64,000 nucleotides of DNA from Paenibacillus radicis (ex Xue et al. 2023) (GCF_024722015.1 NZ_JANQBD010000016.1:62001-126000), one strand, 5' to 3'. Numbered from the stretch's first letter, positions 45,482 through 57,074 are shown. The notes: generated from the letters alone by a model not told the origin. Translations and numbers: made by a program.

Positions 45482-45510
45482 TTGACTTGGCTTAATTTTA
45501 CCTGTAATGT
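45482..45510 (+). promoter_or_regulatory. Putative promoter of the desaturase gene
   Basis: TTGACT (45482-45487)-17-TAATGT (45505-45510). It is back-to-back with the csp copy 2 promoter; the two -35 boxes are 11 bases apart. Confidence 0.55.
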
Positions 45511-45533
45511 TAAGCGATTAAAGGAGGCCGCTA

Positions 45534-46445
45534 ATGCCGACAGAAAACTACAAATTGAACGTATTTGATCCTAAATTAGAGCCTTTTTTAACGGAATTAT
45601 ATAGACAACATCGTGAGCGAGCAGCAAGTATCGATTGGAGCTATCATGAATTTATTCCGTGGGAATTGGGACGCAGTTTTATAGATGAGCCATGGGCCCC
45701 GGAGCAGCGGAAACTCCCCTTATCCATTTATACCGCAGTAGAAACCTCCCTTCTGACAGAAGTCAATCTTCCCTTCTTTTACCATCATTTAGCCGTCACC
45801 TTTAAAGGCTCTTTGCAGGTTTTGCAGGATTTTGTTCATACCTGGGTTTCGGAAGAGGACCAGCATTCGTCTTTACTGGAAACTTACTTGATTATTACAC
45901 GAAATGCAGATCCTCATGAGCTTCACCGTCTCCGTAAAGGAGTTGTGGAAGCAGGGTTTGTGCCTGATTTTGACACCGCAATGGAAACGATGGTTTATAC
46001 CGCGATCCAGGAGCTGGCTACGATGGTGTTTTACAATAATGTAGCAAAAGCAGCTACTCCGTATGATCCACGGCTGGCCAAGCTTCTTAGAAGAATTGCG
46101 AAGGATGAAACGCTGCATTTTGCTTTTTATCGCGACGCTGTAAAGGGGTATCTCGGGGTAGATCATAACTTCGTTTATTATATACATAAGGCGATGACGA
46201 GTTTTGCTATGCCTGGCAAAGAGATGCCACAGTTCAAAGAGCGGATGGAAATGATATCAAAAGAGGCTAATTATGGGCCTGTATCTTATTTTAACCAAGT
46301 CTTCGATTATTTAATTCAATTCTGGGCGATTGAAAAGCTTCAGCCAAGCCGCAGTGAGTCAGAGGCAGCCAAGCAGGATCTGCTTATCTATCACAGCAAG
46401 CTGAAAAGGATCAGCGAGCGATTGGCAATTAAAGGTGCAAGTTAG
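45534..46445 (+). CDS. Acyl-ACP desaturase-like ferritin-fold protein
   Basis: A 303-residue soluble diiron protein of the FA_desaturase_2 (stearoyl-ACP delta-9 desaturase) type. The diiron ligands expected for this fold are visible: Glu70 or Glu76 in AVETSLLTEVN, SEEDQH (Glu107, Glu108, His111), Glu160 in AIQELATM, and KDETLH (Glu192, His195). Such enzymes insert a double bond into acyl-ACP, keeping membranes fluid in the cold. In Bacillota membrane-bound Des is the common form, so this soluble type is notable. AGGAGG precedes ATG 45534, 6 bases apart. Its promoter abuts that of csp copy 2, which supports a cold-response role. Confidence 0.8.
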   Translation: MPTENYKLNVFDPKLEPFLTELYRQHRERAASIDWSYHEFIPWELGRSFIDEPWAPEQRKLPLSIYTAVETSLLTEVNLPFFYHHLAVTFKGSLQVLQDFVHTWVSEEDQHSSLLETYLIITRNADPHELHRLRKGVVEAGFVPDFDTAMETMVYTAIQELATMVFYNNVAKAATPYDPRLAKLLRRIAKDETLHFAFYRDAVKGYLGVDHNFVYYIHKAMTSFAMPGKEMPQFKERMEMISKEANYGPVSYFNQVFDYLIQFWAIEKLQPSRSESEAAKQDLLIYHSKLKRISERLAIKGAS

Positions 46446-46463
46446 TTATTGTCAGTGGAATAG

Positions 46464-46487
46464 AAAAGGACGACCGCGTGGCCGTCC
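46464..46487 (-). terminator. Probable terminator of the MFS gene
   Basis: GGACGACC-GCGT-GGCCGTCC (46468-46487) has one mismatch and is followed on the minus strand by TTTT. Confidence 0.6.
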
Positions 46488-46516
46488 CAGGAATCAAAGG
46501 GAGGCAGCCGCAATTT

Positions 46517-48160
<1,644 letters not shown>

Positions 48161-48338
48161 TTATAAGAAGTAGAAGATGCAATGTAAGAGATTACGGATT
48201 ATTTTGGCAGAGGGGACTGCAGATAAGATTGGAAAAGCCTATCTTCTCTGATGTATGAATGTCTGATAAGATGAAGGAAATGGTAGTATACGTTGTTTTT
48301 AACCGATTTTACCCACATTCTAACTTTAGAGGAGTTAT

Positions 48339-50612
48339 ATGAATAGCGAAAGATTGAGCGGAATGATCACAGCTGAGGATGAAAAACAGTGGGATGGACA
48401 AGGCTATGCCAATGGTTGGGAGCACTACGCAGATGAATTGCGGCTTCTTGATTACAGGCTTCAGAGGCTGTATTACAGCAGAAAAAAGCGCATGGATGCC
48501 TGGAGAGATGATCCGTATCAGGGGATGTTCGTGTCAGAGGAGGAATTCCTGGGCTTAATAGCAGGGATGGAAAATGATTGGGCAAACGATCCTGAGGCAG
48601 CGGCGTTGCTGGAGCAGCTGGAAGATTTGGAGAGGGCGATTGCACACAGAATAGCTGTTAGCGTTCAGGCTGGTGTTAATTTGCCGCTTCAAACGGTTGC
48701 ACACACATTTGGACTGCGTGCACAGGAGCGGGGCTTCTTAATGATGGCGTTAGCGGTTGAACTGGATCGTAAGTATGAACGGGTTTTCGGGTTTCTGCAG
48801 GATGATTTGACCTGCAAGCATCCCAATGCCGGTTTGCTGATTCAGTTAAACTGTCGCAATGCCGCAGACATGCTTGAAGTAAGGGATGTTCTCGCGATGT
48901 CGAGCCCATTGTCGAAATATTTTCTGTATAAGGATGAGGCGGACACTGCGCCTGCGAAATCATTCCTCTCCCAGCCGATTGTACTTAATCGGCGGATGGT
49001 GCGCTTATTGCTTGACGGCATCGCCTCTGAGCCGTCAGACTCCGTTAAGCGCGTAACGCAGCGTTTCAACAGCGGCAGCCCGTTAGAGCCTCTACGCGTT
49101 GATGAGGCGCTTCAGGAGCAGCTCCAGACGTTCGTGCGCAGCATGTACGCGCCTGAGAGGGCAACGCGCAAGCGGCTTGCGTTCCACATCTGGGGCCCGT
49201 CGGGCTCCGGGAAGACGCTGCACGCGAAGCATTGCTGCCATGCCTTTGGCAAATCGGCGCTAATAGCCGATGTGGCCGGGATGCTGCTTGCGGAGCGGCC
49301 GTTTGCGGAGCTGCTCGATGATGTGCTGCGTGAAGCCATTCTGCAGCAGGCGGTCCTTTGCTTCACGCATATGGAAGCACTGTTTCCGGAGGAGGCGGAT
49401 GCGGCTGCCCGGCATAAGCTGCGCTCGTTTTTGCACAGCTTGAATAGCTATGGCGGGCTTCTTTTCCTGCTCGCTTACAAACAGATTAAGCTTTCGGGGG
49501 ATATGAAGGACCGCTGGGTGATTGATTTGGAGCTGAAGGTGCCTGAGACCGAGGAGCGTGAAGCTCTATGGAAGAGCTTCGCCGCTGAAGCCAGAATCTC
49601 CGATTCTGTAGATTGGCGGGTGATCGGCGATAAGTTCCGGTTCACCGCGGGGCAAATTCAGCGGGCTATCTCGCTTGCGCAGAGCTTTACGGAATGGACC
49701 CGTGCAGGCAGGTTAGCTGCTGTGAATTCTGAGGCGTTTAGCGACGACATTGATGAGCAGGCGCTGTATAAGGCTTGCTTCATGCAAGTGCAGCACCGCT
49801 TGGAGAAAAAAGCTTCTCGTATCCAAGCGAAGTACACTTGGGAGGATGTCATATTGCCGGGAGAGCAAAAGGAGCAGCTCCGCAATGCGTGTAACCAAAT
49901 GAAATACCGCAGTGTCGTTTACGGACAATGGGGTTTTGAGCGTAAGCTGGCTTATGGAAAAGGCTTGAGCATGCTGTTTGCCGGACCTCCCGGGACAGGG
50001 AAGACGATGTCCGCACAGGTGGTGGCCCAAGAGCTGCAGCTGGAGCTCTACAAAATCGACTTGTCGCAAGTTATAAGCAAGTATATCGGGGAAACGGAAA
50101 AAAATCTCCATGAAATATTTCATGAAGCCCGTCTTAGCAATGCCATTTTGTTCTTCGATGAGACGGATGCCTTATTCGGTAAACGCTCTGAAGTCAAGGA
50201 TTCTCACGATAAATATGCGAACATCGAAACGGCCTATTTGCTTCAAAAGATGGAGGAGTACGACGGCATATCGGTACTTGCCACCAACTTGCTGGGCAAT
50301 ATTGATGAAGCCTTCATTCGACGTATTAATTACATCATCAAGTTTCCATTTCCTGATGCGGATTATCGGGAGAAAATATGGCGTTCCATGTTTCCCAAGG
50401 AAGCGCCTATCGGGGATGATGTTGATTTCAAGCTGATAGCCAGTAAATTTTCCATTGCCGGTGGCGGTATCAAAAATATTGCAGTTTCAGCTGCTTTCTT
50501 GGCGGCTGATGCAGGAACACCGATTCTAATGAAGCATCTTCTTCTAGCAGTAAAGCACGAGCTTTTGAAAACCGGAAAGCTAATGACCAGAGATGAGCTG
50601 GATTTTTTCTAA
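48339..50612 (+). CDS. AAA+ ATPase of the contractile injection system type (Afp15/PVC15-like)
   Basis: A 757-residue double-module ATPase. Residues about 1-270 form an N-terminal helical region. A first AAA module carries GPSGSGKT (about residues 286-293), but its Walker B region (AVLCFTHMEAL) lacks the usual Asp-Glu. The second module has GPPGTGKT (about 549-556), a good Walker B (ILFFDETDALFGKR) and sensor/arginine region (VLATNLLGNIDEAFIRRI). This arrangement is typical of eCIS ATPases of the Afp15 group, thought to act in assembly or disassembly of the particle. The structural genes begin 9 kb downstream at 59.67 kb. GAGGAG precedes ATG 48339. It is convergent with the EAL gene. Confidence 0.8.
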   Translation: MNSERLSGMITAEDEKQWDGQGYANGWEHYADELRLLDYRLQRLYYSRKKRMDAWRDDPYQGMFVSEEEFLGLIAGMENDWANDPEAAALLEQLEDLERAIAHRIAVSVQAGVNLPLQTVAHTFGLRAQERGFLMMALAVELDRKYERVFGFLQDDLTCKHPNAGLLIQLNCRNAADMLEVRDVLAMSSPLSKYFLYKDEADTAPAKSFLSQPIVLNRRMVRLLLDGIASEPSDSVKRVTQRFNSGSPLEPLRVDEALQEQLQTFVRSMYAPERATRKRLAFHIWGPSGSGKTLHAKHCCHAFGKSALIADVAGMLLAERPFAELLDDVLREAILQQAVLCFTHMEALFPEEADAAARHKLRSFLHSLNSYGGLLFLLAYKQIKLSGDMKDRWVIDLELKVPETEEREALWKSFAAEARISDSVDWRVIGDKFRFTAGQIQRAISLAQSFTEWTRAGRLAAVNSEAFSDDIDEQALYKACFMQVQHRLEKKASRIQAKYTWEDVILPGEQKEQLRNACNQMKYRSVVYGQWGFERKLAYGKGLSMLFAGPPGTGKTMSAQVVAQELQLELYKIDLSQVISKYIGETEKNLHEIFHEARLSNAILFFDETDALFGKRSEVKDSHDKYANIETAYLLQKMEEYDGISVLATNLLGNIDEAFIRRINYIIKFPFPDADYREKIWRSMFPKEAPIGDDVDFKLIASKFSIAGGGIKNIAVSAAFLAADAGTPILMKHLLLAVKHELLKTGKLMTRDELDFF

Positions 50613-50645
50613 ATAAACTTGGAATTTGAAACCTCTGAAATCAAG

Positions 50646-51962
50646 CTATGAAGGAGAAGCCGCTGTAAAAGCATTCTCAGTTACAGATGTGTGTTTAGTA
50701 ATAAATGCAGCAATTTCTTGCTCTCGAAGCGGCTTGCTTAGTAGAAAGCCCTGAACGATATCGCATTTCCATGTTTTAAGCAAATACAATTGATCGTAAG
50801 ATTCTACGCCTTCCGCAACGGTTTGAATATCGAGATCTTGAACAAGCCGTATAATCGATTTGGTAATCCTGCCCTCATTATTTTTACCAATATCACGAAT
50901 AAATGATTTATCCAGCTTCACCAGATGGAGCGGCAGCCGGTTCAAATAATGAAGTGAAGAATACCCGGTTCCGAAATCATCCAAAGCGATACGGACACCG
51001 AGTCGTGTTAGCTCCATCAACCGGATGTTTGCAGCATCTATGGATGTAATAAGCATGCTTTCAGTAATTTCAAGCTCAAGCAGATGTGGAGGCAAACCAG
51101 TTTCTGATAATATTTGTGAGACATGCTTAGGGAAGTAACTATCGCTAAGCTGCAATGCGGATATGTTGACGCTTATTACCGTGTCAGGAAAAGGGCTCAT
51201 TAGCAGTGCTTGATACGACTCGCATGCGCGCCGCAGTACCCATAATCCGATCGGTAGAATAGTCCCATTTTCTTCGGCAACAGGTATGAAATCTCCGGGA
51301 GAAACAGCACCTAGCTTGGGATGATGCCAGCGAAGAAGAGCTTCGAAGCCGCGAACTTTGCCCGTTTGTATATTAAATTGGGGTTGAAAGTGAAGCTCAA
51401 GCTCATTGTTCGATACAGCTTGCAGCAGTCCTTCTTCTAGCTTTGTACGGTAGATCTGCTTCTGCAGCAGATTTACGTCGTACATCATTACGGGTGGCTG
51501 TCCTTGTTCTTTGGTACAACGGAGAGCTATATCCGCATGATGTATAAGTACTTCGGCTGTCTCCGCGTCCTTCTGCATAGCTATGCCTAAATTCACAGTG
51601 AGATGCATGGTGCGATTTCGAACTACGATAGGCTCGCATAATTTATTGCGGATCCTCGCAGCTTCTGCGAGGATGTGCTCGGAATCCTCCGATGTCGCAA
51701 GGCTGCATATGATTTCATTCTCTCGTAAATGAGTGATAAAACATTGAGGAATGAGGCTATTGATCCGTGTGCACACACTTTTTATCAGATCCTGACCGAA
51801 GGGATAGCTATGCTGGAAATTAATGATATGAATGATGCAAATGGCTGTTTTTTCAGAGTTGTTCATGTAGCTCTGGAGCTTTTCAGCCGATGTTCTGGTG
51901 TTGGACTTAGACATATCGATAAAATTTCGCGCCAAGCTTGTAATGATTTGCAGCCAAGACAT
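50646..51962 (-). CDS. EAL-domain cyclic-di-GMP phosphodiesterase with degenerate GGDEF
   Basis: A 438-residue protein. Residues about 20-170 resemble a GGDEF fold, but the GGDEF motif is missing (RENEIICSLA is at its position), so cyclase activity is unlikely. Residues about 185-425 form an EAL domain with GFEALLRW, ELEITES, DDFGTGYSSL, KLDKSFI, AEGVE and QGFLLSKP, the catalytic set for hydrolysis of c-di-GMP to pGpG. No TM segment is seen, so it is cytoplasmic. ATG 51962 is preferred over the in-frame 52004 because CAGGAGG lies 10 bases upstream. It follows the two-component regulator on the minus strand. Confidence 0.88.
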   Translation of the reverse strand: MSWLQIITSLARNFIDMSKSNTRTSAEKLQSYMNNSEKTAICIIHIINFQHSYPFGQDLIKSVCTRINSLIPQCFITHLRENEIICSLATSEDSEHILAEAARIRNKLCEPIVVRNRTMHLTVNLGIAMQKDAETAEVLIHHADIALRCTKEQGQPPVMMYDVNLLQKQIYRTKLEEGLLQAVSNNELELHFQPQFNIQTGKVRGFEALLRWHHPKLGAVSPGDFIPVAEENGTILPIGLWVLRRACESYQALLMSPFPDTVISVNISALQLSDSYFPKHVSQILSETGLPPHLLELEITESMLITSIDAANIRLMELTRLGVRIALDDFGTGYSSLHYLNRLPLHLVKLDKSFIRDIGKNNEGRITKSIIRLVQDLDIQTVAEGVESYDQLYLLKTWKCDIVQGFLLSKPLREQEIAAFITKHTSVTENAFTAASPS

Positions 51963-52114
51963 TGGGTTCAAACCTCCTGATCCGTAAAGGAACAATGATC
52001 GCATGATATTTTCTTCTTCAGATTATGGGTTGAAAGTATGAGCAAAGTTAAGTGATTTCCATTTATGGAGTATTAATCTTTCAAATAATTAACGGACCGG
52101 CAGCCGGACATAAG

Positions 52115-52159
52115 AACAGCCTTGTCCGCCCCTTGATAATAGGAGAAGACAAGGCTGTT
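52115..52159 (-). terminator. Long hairpin downstream of the response regulator
   Basis: AACAGCCTTGTC (52115-52126) pairs perfectly with GACAAGGCTGTT (52148-52159). The following T-run is weak. A second short hairpin (GTCCGG-CTG-CCGGTCC on the minus strand) lies at about 52093-52109. Confidence 0.65.
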
Positions 52160-52176
52160 GAATGAATCGATGCTGC

Positions 52177-52902
52177 TTAAGGCAATAGCTCGAATTTGTA
52201 GCCGACTCCCCAAACTGTTTTAATATGCTGGGGCTGTCTGGGGTTATACTCTATTTTCTTTCGAAGGTTCGTGATATGAACATCAATCGAGCGCTCATTC
52301 ACATAGGAATCAATCCCGCGGATGGCATTGATTAATTCGTCGCGGCTAAATACTTTGCCAGGAAAGCTGTAAAATAGTTTCATAATCTCAAACTCGGAGA
52401 AAGTGATTTCGACGACCTCATCATTGACGATTAGTGCCCGACGCTCCAAGTCAAGCTGCAGCCACTGCGCGTTGGAGCTTATTGTTGCCGTTGGGCTTGA
52501 TGAAGCTGCTGCTATGAATGCAGGTGCAAATGCCGTCTGCGGTGAGGAACGCCTTAGCTGAGCGATGATTCTAGCTTTTAGCTCCTGCATGCTGAATGGC
52601 TTGCATAAGTAGTCATCAGCTCCAGAGGATAAGGCTTGAATTCGATCTGTGACCTTGGTTTTCATAGAAATAACCAGGATGGGAACATGAGTCTGATGGC
52701 GAAGCAGCTTGCATAGGTCAGCACCATCCATATCTGGAAGAATGAGATCCAGCAAAATCACATCAGGAACAAAGGTTTCCAAAGCATCGAAGCTCTCCTG
52801 TCCCGTCTCTACCCGCTGTACGTTGAAATTTTCTTCGCTCAAATAAAGCTTCAGCATTTCTCCAATAATTGTATCATCTTCTATAATTAACACTTTCTGC
52901 AT
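52177..52902 (-). CDS. OmpR/PhoB family response regulator
   Basis: A 241-residue regulator. A receiver (EDD at residues 8-10, phospho-acceptor Asp52 in ILLDLILPDMDG, Lys in YLCKPFS) precedes a winged helix (about 145-238) with LDLERRALIVNDE, ITFSEFEIMKLF, GKVFSRDELINAIRG, NERSIDVHITNLRKKIE and IKTVWGVGYKF. ATG 52902 is used since AGAGGTG precedes it. The gene follows the hybrid kinase (gap 183 bases), and the EAL gene follows it. Confidence 0.92.
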   Translation of the reverse strand: MQKVLIIEDDTIIGEMLKLYLSEENFNVQRVETGQESFDALETFVPDVILLDLILPDMDGADLCKLLRHQTHVPILVISMKTKVTDRIQALSSGADDYLCKPFSMQELKARIIAQLRRSSPQTAFAPAFIAAASSSPTATISSNAQWLQLDLERRALIVNDEVVEITFSEFEIMKLFYSFPGKVFSRDELINAIRGIDSYVNERSIDVHITNLRKKIEYNPRQPQHIKTVWGVGYKFELLP

Positions 52903-53085
52903 GTTCAGACACCTCTTGAGTGCGGATTTGAGTATTCTATACAATGGTCTGAAACGCTAATATTTTGCTAATATTTACCGTGTCTATATACCTAAAAGTA
53001 TTATATCGTGCAGATTTGAGTACGTCTATAAGCCATTTTGTTAGAATATTTGGAAAGTATTAGCAAACATTTGATGGCCAGGTTG

Positions 53086-56000
53086 TTAAGAATGCTTGGA
53101 GAGAGCCCATCCTCGCAGTGCTTCGATGGATGTTTTCTTGTCGATACTTGAGAAAACCTCCTGAAGTCGAATTTCTAATTCATTGCACAATGGAACGAAA
53201 TGCAGGGAGTCAGCCTCGTCTATAGACAATTCCAGTGCACTGGCTGTGGCAAATACTTTTTTCATGCCAAGATTGCTGGCCGCTCCTCGTAGGGAGTGGG
53301 ACAATCGTTTAGCCTCGATGAATTGCCCTTCGTTAATATAGTGCAACAATTTGGAGGCAGTTTGGTCATGCTCCTTACGAAAAAGTGCCAGCAGCTTCAC
53401 GATGATTTCTATCCTGCCATCCAATCTTCGGACGGCTTCCTGAATATCAATACCTTTCAATTCCGGCAAGCTGTCGTAATTGGTTTCTATCGGAGCAGCC
53501 GATGGAGAAGGCTGCTGTGGCAGCCATTCGGACAAAGCGGCTGCAAGCAAATCCAGCTCCAGCGGCTTGGTTAGAACGCCGTTCATGCCTACGCGGAGGC
53601 ATTGCTCATGCTGAGCGTTTGTGACATCGGCTGTTAAAGCAATAATCGGCGTATGCGCATACCGCTCATTCAGACGTATTTGTTCTGTTGTCGCTATCCC
53701 GTCAAGCTCAGGCATATGAATATCGGTCAAAATCAGATCAAAATTATGCATAGGCAGCAATTCGAGAGCTTCCAAGCCGTGACTGGCTACCGTAACGGAA
53801 ACTCCTAGTGCTTCCAGCATGGCTATGGCTACTGTTTGGTTAATAGCCTGATCTTCTATGAGCAGAATATGGCCAGTGAGTGGTCTTAAGGGCCCGGGCA
53901 GCTTAGGTTGTACAGGACTTCCTTCTTTGTAACGTACCTGAAGGGCGGCGATTGAATGATACAACTCCAAGCGGCTTACCGGTTTGACAAGAATAGCGTC
54001 AGGTCTTTGATTGTCAGGCAGACGCTGCAGCGCATCACGCCCTGCAAGGGTCGTATAGATGATCGTGAGTGCTTCGCGCCGATTAGCGGCCTGTTTCATC
54101 TGCAGCCATGTTTCCTCCCCATACATATCCCCAGCCTCCATATCCAATAGCAAGGCGTGAACAGGCGAAGGCTCCCATTCCAGACGGTTTAGCGCATGGG
54201 TCCAGCTAGCGGAGGACTCTGCTTGTAAAGAGAGACTGCTGACCATCATGGAAAGGCTTGTCCTAAGCTCTTGTGAGTCTTCTACAATGAGAACGCGAAA
54301 ATCATCCTGACTTTTCGCAAGTGGGAATAAATGTTTACGGCTCGGATTGGGACTAATGAATCGAATTGTAAAGGTGAAGCTGCTTCCAATACCCGGTTCA
54401 CTTTCAATGGACAAGGTGCCTCCCATCATTTCAATCATATTTTTGGAAATGATTAATCCAAGCCCAGTTCCCCCGAATTTACGGCTTGTCGATTGGTCTG
54501 CCTGCATGAAAGGCTGAAGCAGCAGCTTCATTTGCTCAGGAGTCATGCCGATACCGGTGTCAGTAACCGAGAAACGAATTGCTGCCTCTCCATTCTTATG
54601 CTCAACGATTCTAATAAGCAGGGCAACGTGCCCGCTGTCCGTAAACTTGATTGCATTGCTAATCAGGTTTAATAAAATTTGCTCCAGACGAAGTGTATCC
54701 CCAATTAGAACAGCCGGCATCTCGCCTTCTATTCGAATGATCATATCTATCGGCTTGTGGCCGAGCAGGACGCTTAACGTGCTGTTGAGCTTGCGAATGG
54801 ATTCATCCAACTGGAAGCTGGCTTTTTCCAAAGTAAGCTTATTGGCTTCAATCTTGGAGAAATCCAAAATGTCATTGATGACTTGCAGCAGCGTTTGGGC
54901 AGAGCTGGAAATTTTACTTTGATAATCACGCTGTATATCAGTGAGCTTCGTTTGCTGCATCAAGTAAGAAAGCCCCGTAATACCGTTGAGCGGAGTTCTG
55001 ATTTCATGGCTCATACTGGCAAGAAACATGCTTTTGGCTTGATTGGCGCTATCTGCGGCTTCCTTGGCTTGAAGCAGTTCGGATTGGATATGCTTTTGCT
55101 CCATAATATCCCGCACGATAGTCGAAAAGAATACATCACCGCCATCGGAAGGCTTGTGGGCTACAATAACCTGGGAGGTTATGATGCAGCCGCCGCTTTG
55201 GGTCACAAACTCCGTTTCGCCTTCCCAGTGCCCGAGCTTTTGGGCAATAACCAATCCCTCTGCAAGCTGAATCGACATCTCCGTTTGTAAATAATTGCCG
55301 ATCAAGCGAGAATCCTCGTCCAAAATCTCGATTCCAAGAAGTCGTTTACCAGCTGCATTGATGTAGAACATATTGCCTTTAAGATCAAAGGAAGCGATAA
55401 AATCCTGGGCTGCATCCAAAATATGCAAAAGCCGGTTGCTCGTTTCCGTCGCTTGAATAAATGGGCTCATGTCACGGGCAAGCATAACAAAGCCTTTGAG
55501 CGATCCGTCGGGATGCGTCATGAGGCTCACATTCAGGGAAACAGGAAGGCGTGACCCATTGGATCGGATGAAGGTCCAGTCTTGATCCATCTCTATTTTA
55601 CGCAGCGGCTTTGCGGCAAGCACTGAACAACCCGGCTCCACAGATATACCCAAATCAACGGAGTAAGCGGCAGCTCGTTCTCTTAATTGAACCGGATCAT
55701 GCCAGAGCAGAGGGGTTTCCTGTTGGACCACCTCACGCGCTCGATAACCGAGCATTTTCTCTGCCGTAGCATTTAAGGAAACTACCTGAAACTCCTTGTC
55801 CAAAACAATCATAGCCAATTGATTCGTCTCTACAAAGGATTCGAACGGTTCGAATAAATCTCGTAAGTTTTGAGTCATTTCGTTAACAGACAGGGACAGC
55901 AGGCCGAGTTCATCTCTGCTTTTGGTTTCTATGGCGGCCACGGACAGATTCCCTCCGGCTACGGCCTCGGTTACAATCAGCAGCTCGTGAATTCGCCTGA

Positions 56001-56910
56001 TGATCATATGGTTGAAAACATAATAAATTAAGCTTGCCAGAACAAGCTCCATCAAGGCGATTAACCCGACCGTTGAGAAGAACAGGGATTCAAGAGGCTT
56101 ATTCAAGCTGGATTGCGGGATGTTGAGCAATAGATACCAAGGAGAATTAGCCACCTTAGAATAAAATAACAGCAAGGGTATTCCTTCGAAATTAATGGTC
56201 TGGAAGCCTGACCCCTTATCGATGATTTCTTTATATGCCGGACCCAGCTCTGGGAAGTCCCGAAGGTAGTTCCTTTTCAACACAAGCTCCTTATTTCCAC
56301 TAAACAGTACAGTTGAATCGGTATGCATCAAGGTAACTCTTTCTTTCAGGTTAGGATCATCCGTTTTCAACTGCTCGCTAAACACATTCTGAGCATCCAG
56401 AACAATCTCCATTAAACAAATCATACTGCCGGAGTCATCCCACACAGGTAAAAGAATAGTAAAGATGTATTCATGTGTAGTCTTTCTGAAAAAGGGATCG
56501 GAAATTTTCCCTTGCCCGTTGCGGGCAATTTGAAAATTAATGTCGCCGGCTATATTGACGGTATCCCCATTCGTTAAATTCAGGTTGCCTTGTAAGTCGG
56601 AAATACCCGCTGAAAAATAAATATTATCGGAGTAGACGACTTCCTGACGAAGATAGTCGAGCTTTTCTTCAAGAGTGCCTTTTTTCATAATATTGGTGCG
56701 GCTAATAACTTTGGCTTCAGCATAGCGGAGGTTCAACCAATCGTTCAGTCGCTTGGAGCTATCCTGTACCGCTGTCAGGTTCTGCTGTTGAATGTATGAG
56801 ATCATTTTTTCTTTCGCTAATGAATAATTCACCGTACCGACAATGCTCAAACAGATCGTAGTAATGGCCACTAGCAATAATACCCATTTGATACGCAAGG
56901 AATTTGCCAT
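53086..56910 (-). CDS. Hybrid sensor histidine kinase (dCache, HAMP, PAS, REC, HPt)
   Basis: A 1274-residue membrane kinase. An N-terminal TM, an extracellular dCache-like region (about 35-280) and a second TM with HAMP (about 290-345) are followed by two PAS domains (about 360-620), HisKA with MSHEIRTPLNGITGL (about residue 650), an ATPase domain (NLISNAIKFT, DTGIGM, GGTGLGLIISKNM), two receivers (LIVEDS...LLLDMEA, then LIEDQAINQ...LTDIHMPELDG) and a C-terminal HPt domain with RLSHSLRGAASNLG. It resembles BarA/TodS-type phosphorelays. The adjacent OmpR regulator is the likely output. The signal is unknown. It is divergent from the chemoreceptor gene. Confidence 0.9.
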   Translation of the reverse strand: MANSLRIKWVLLLVAITTICLSIVGTVNYSLAKEKMISYIQQQNLTAVQDSSKRLNDWLNLRYAEAKVISRTNIMKKGTLEEKLDYLRQEVVYSDNIYFSAGISDLQGNLNLTNGDTVNIAGDINFQIARNGQGKISDPFFRKTTHEYIFTILLPVWDDSGSMICLMEIVLDAQNVFSEQLKTDDPNLKERVTLMHTDSTVLFSGNKELVLKRNYLRDFPELGPAYKEIIDKGSGFQTINFEGIPLLLFYSKVANSPWYLLLNIPQSSLNKPLESLFFSTVGLIALMELVLASLIYYVFNHMIIRRIHELLIVTEAVAGGNLSVAAIETKSRDELGLLSLSVNEMTQNLRDLFEPFESFVETNQLAMIVLDKEFQVVSLNATAEKMLGYRAREVVQQETPLLWHDPVQLRERAAAYSVDLGISVEPGCSVLAAKPLRKIEMDQDWTFIRSNGSRLPVSLNVSLMTHPDGSLKGFVMLARDMSPFIQATETSNRLLHILDAAQDFIASFDLKGNMFYINAAGKRLLGIEILDEDSRLIGNYLQTEMSIQLAEGLVIAQKLGHWEGETEFVTQSGGCIITSQVIVAHKPSDGGDVFFSTIVRDIMEQKHIQSELLQAKEAADSANQAKSMFLASMSHEIRTPLNGITGLSYLMQQTKLTDIQRDYQSKISSSAQTLLQVINDILDFSKIEANKLTLEKASFQLDESIRKLNSTLSVLLGHKPIDMIIRIEGEMPAVLIGDTLRLEQILLNLISNAIKFTDSGHVALLIRIVEHKNGEAAIRFSVTDTGIGMTPEQMKLLLQPFMQADQSTSRKFGGTGLGLIISKNMIEMMGGTLSIESEPGIGSSFTFTIRFISPNPSRKHLFPLAKSQDDFRVLIVEDSQELRTSLSMMVSSLSLQAESSASWTHALNRLEWEPSPVHALLLDMEAGDMYGEETWLQMKQAANRREALTIIYTTLAGRDALQRLPDNQRPDAILVKPVSRLELYHSIAALQVRYKEGSPVQPKLPGPLRPLTGHILLIEDQAINQTVAIAMLEALGVSVTVASHGLEALELLPMHNFDLILTDIHMPELDGIATTEQIRLNERYAHTPIIALTADVTNAQHEQCLRVGMNGVLTKPLELDLLAAALSEWLPQQPSPSAAPIETNYDSLPELKGIDIQEAVRRLDGRIEIIVKLLALFRKEHDQTASKLLHYINEGQFIEAKRLSHSLRGAASNLGMKKVFATASALELSIDEADSLHFVPLCNELEIRLQEVFSSIDKKTSIEALRGWALSKHS

Positions 56911-56977
56911 TGTATCCCCCTAATGAAAGGTCAATTGTTTACAAATTGTTAGAGAAGCTCAACAAAACTAAATATAT

Positions 56978-57005
56978 ATATCGGAAAACTTTTAATGATT
57001 TCTTA
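56978..57005 (-). promoter_or_regulatory. Possible SigD-type promoter upstream of the hybrid kinase
   Basis: On the minus strand, TAAG (57002-57005) and TCCGATAT (56978-56985) are 16 bases apart. The -10 matches GCCGATAT at seven of eight positions. The consensus spacing is 15, so this is tentative. Confidence 0.3.
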
Positions 57006-57074
57006 GTATCATTAGGACAAATGAGGTTCTTAGATCATATGAACATGAGAATAGCCATGAAGGGGAAATGAATA

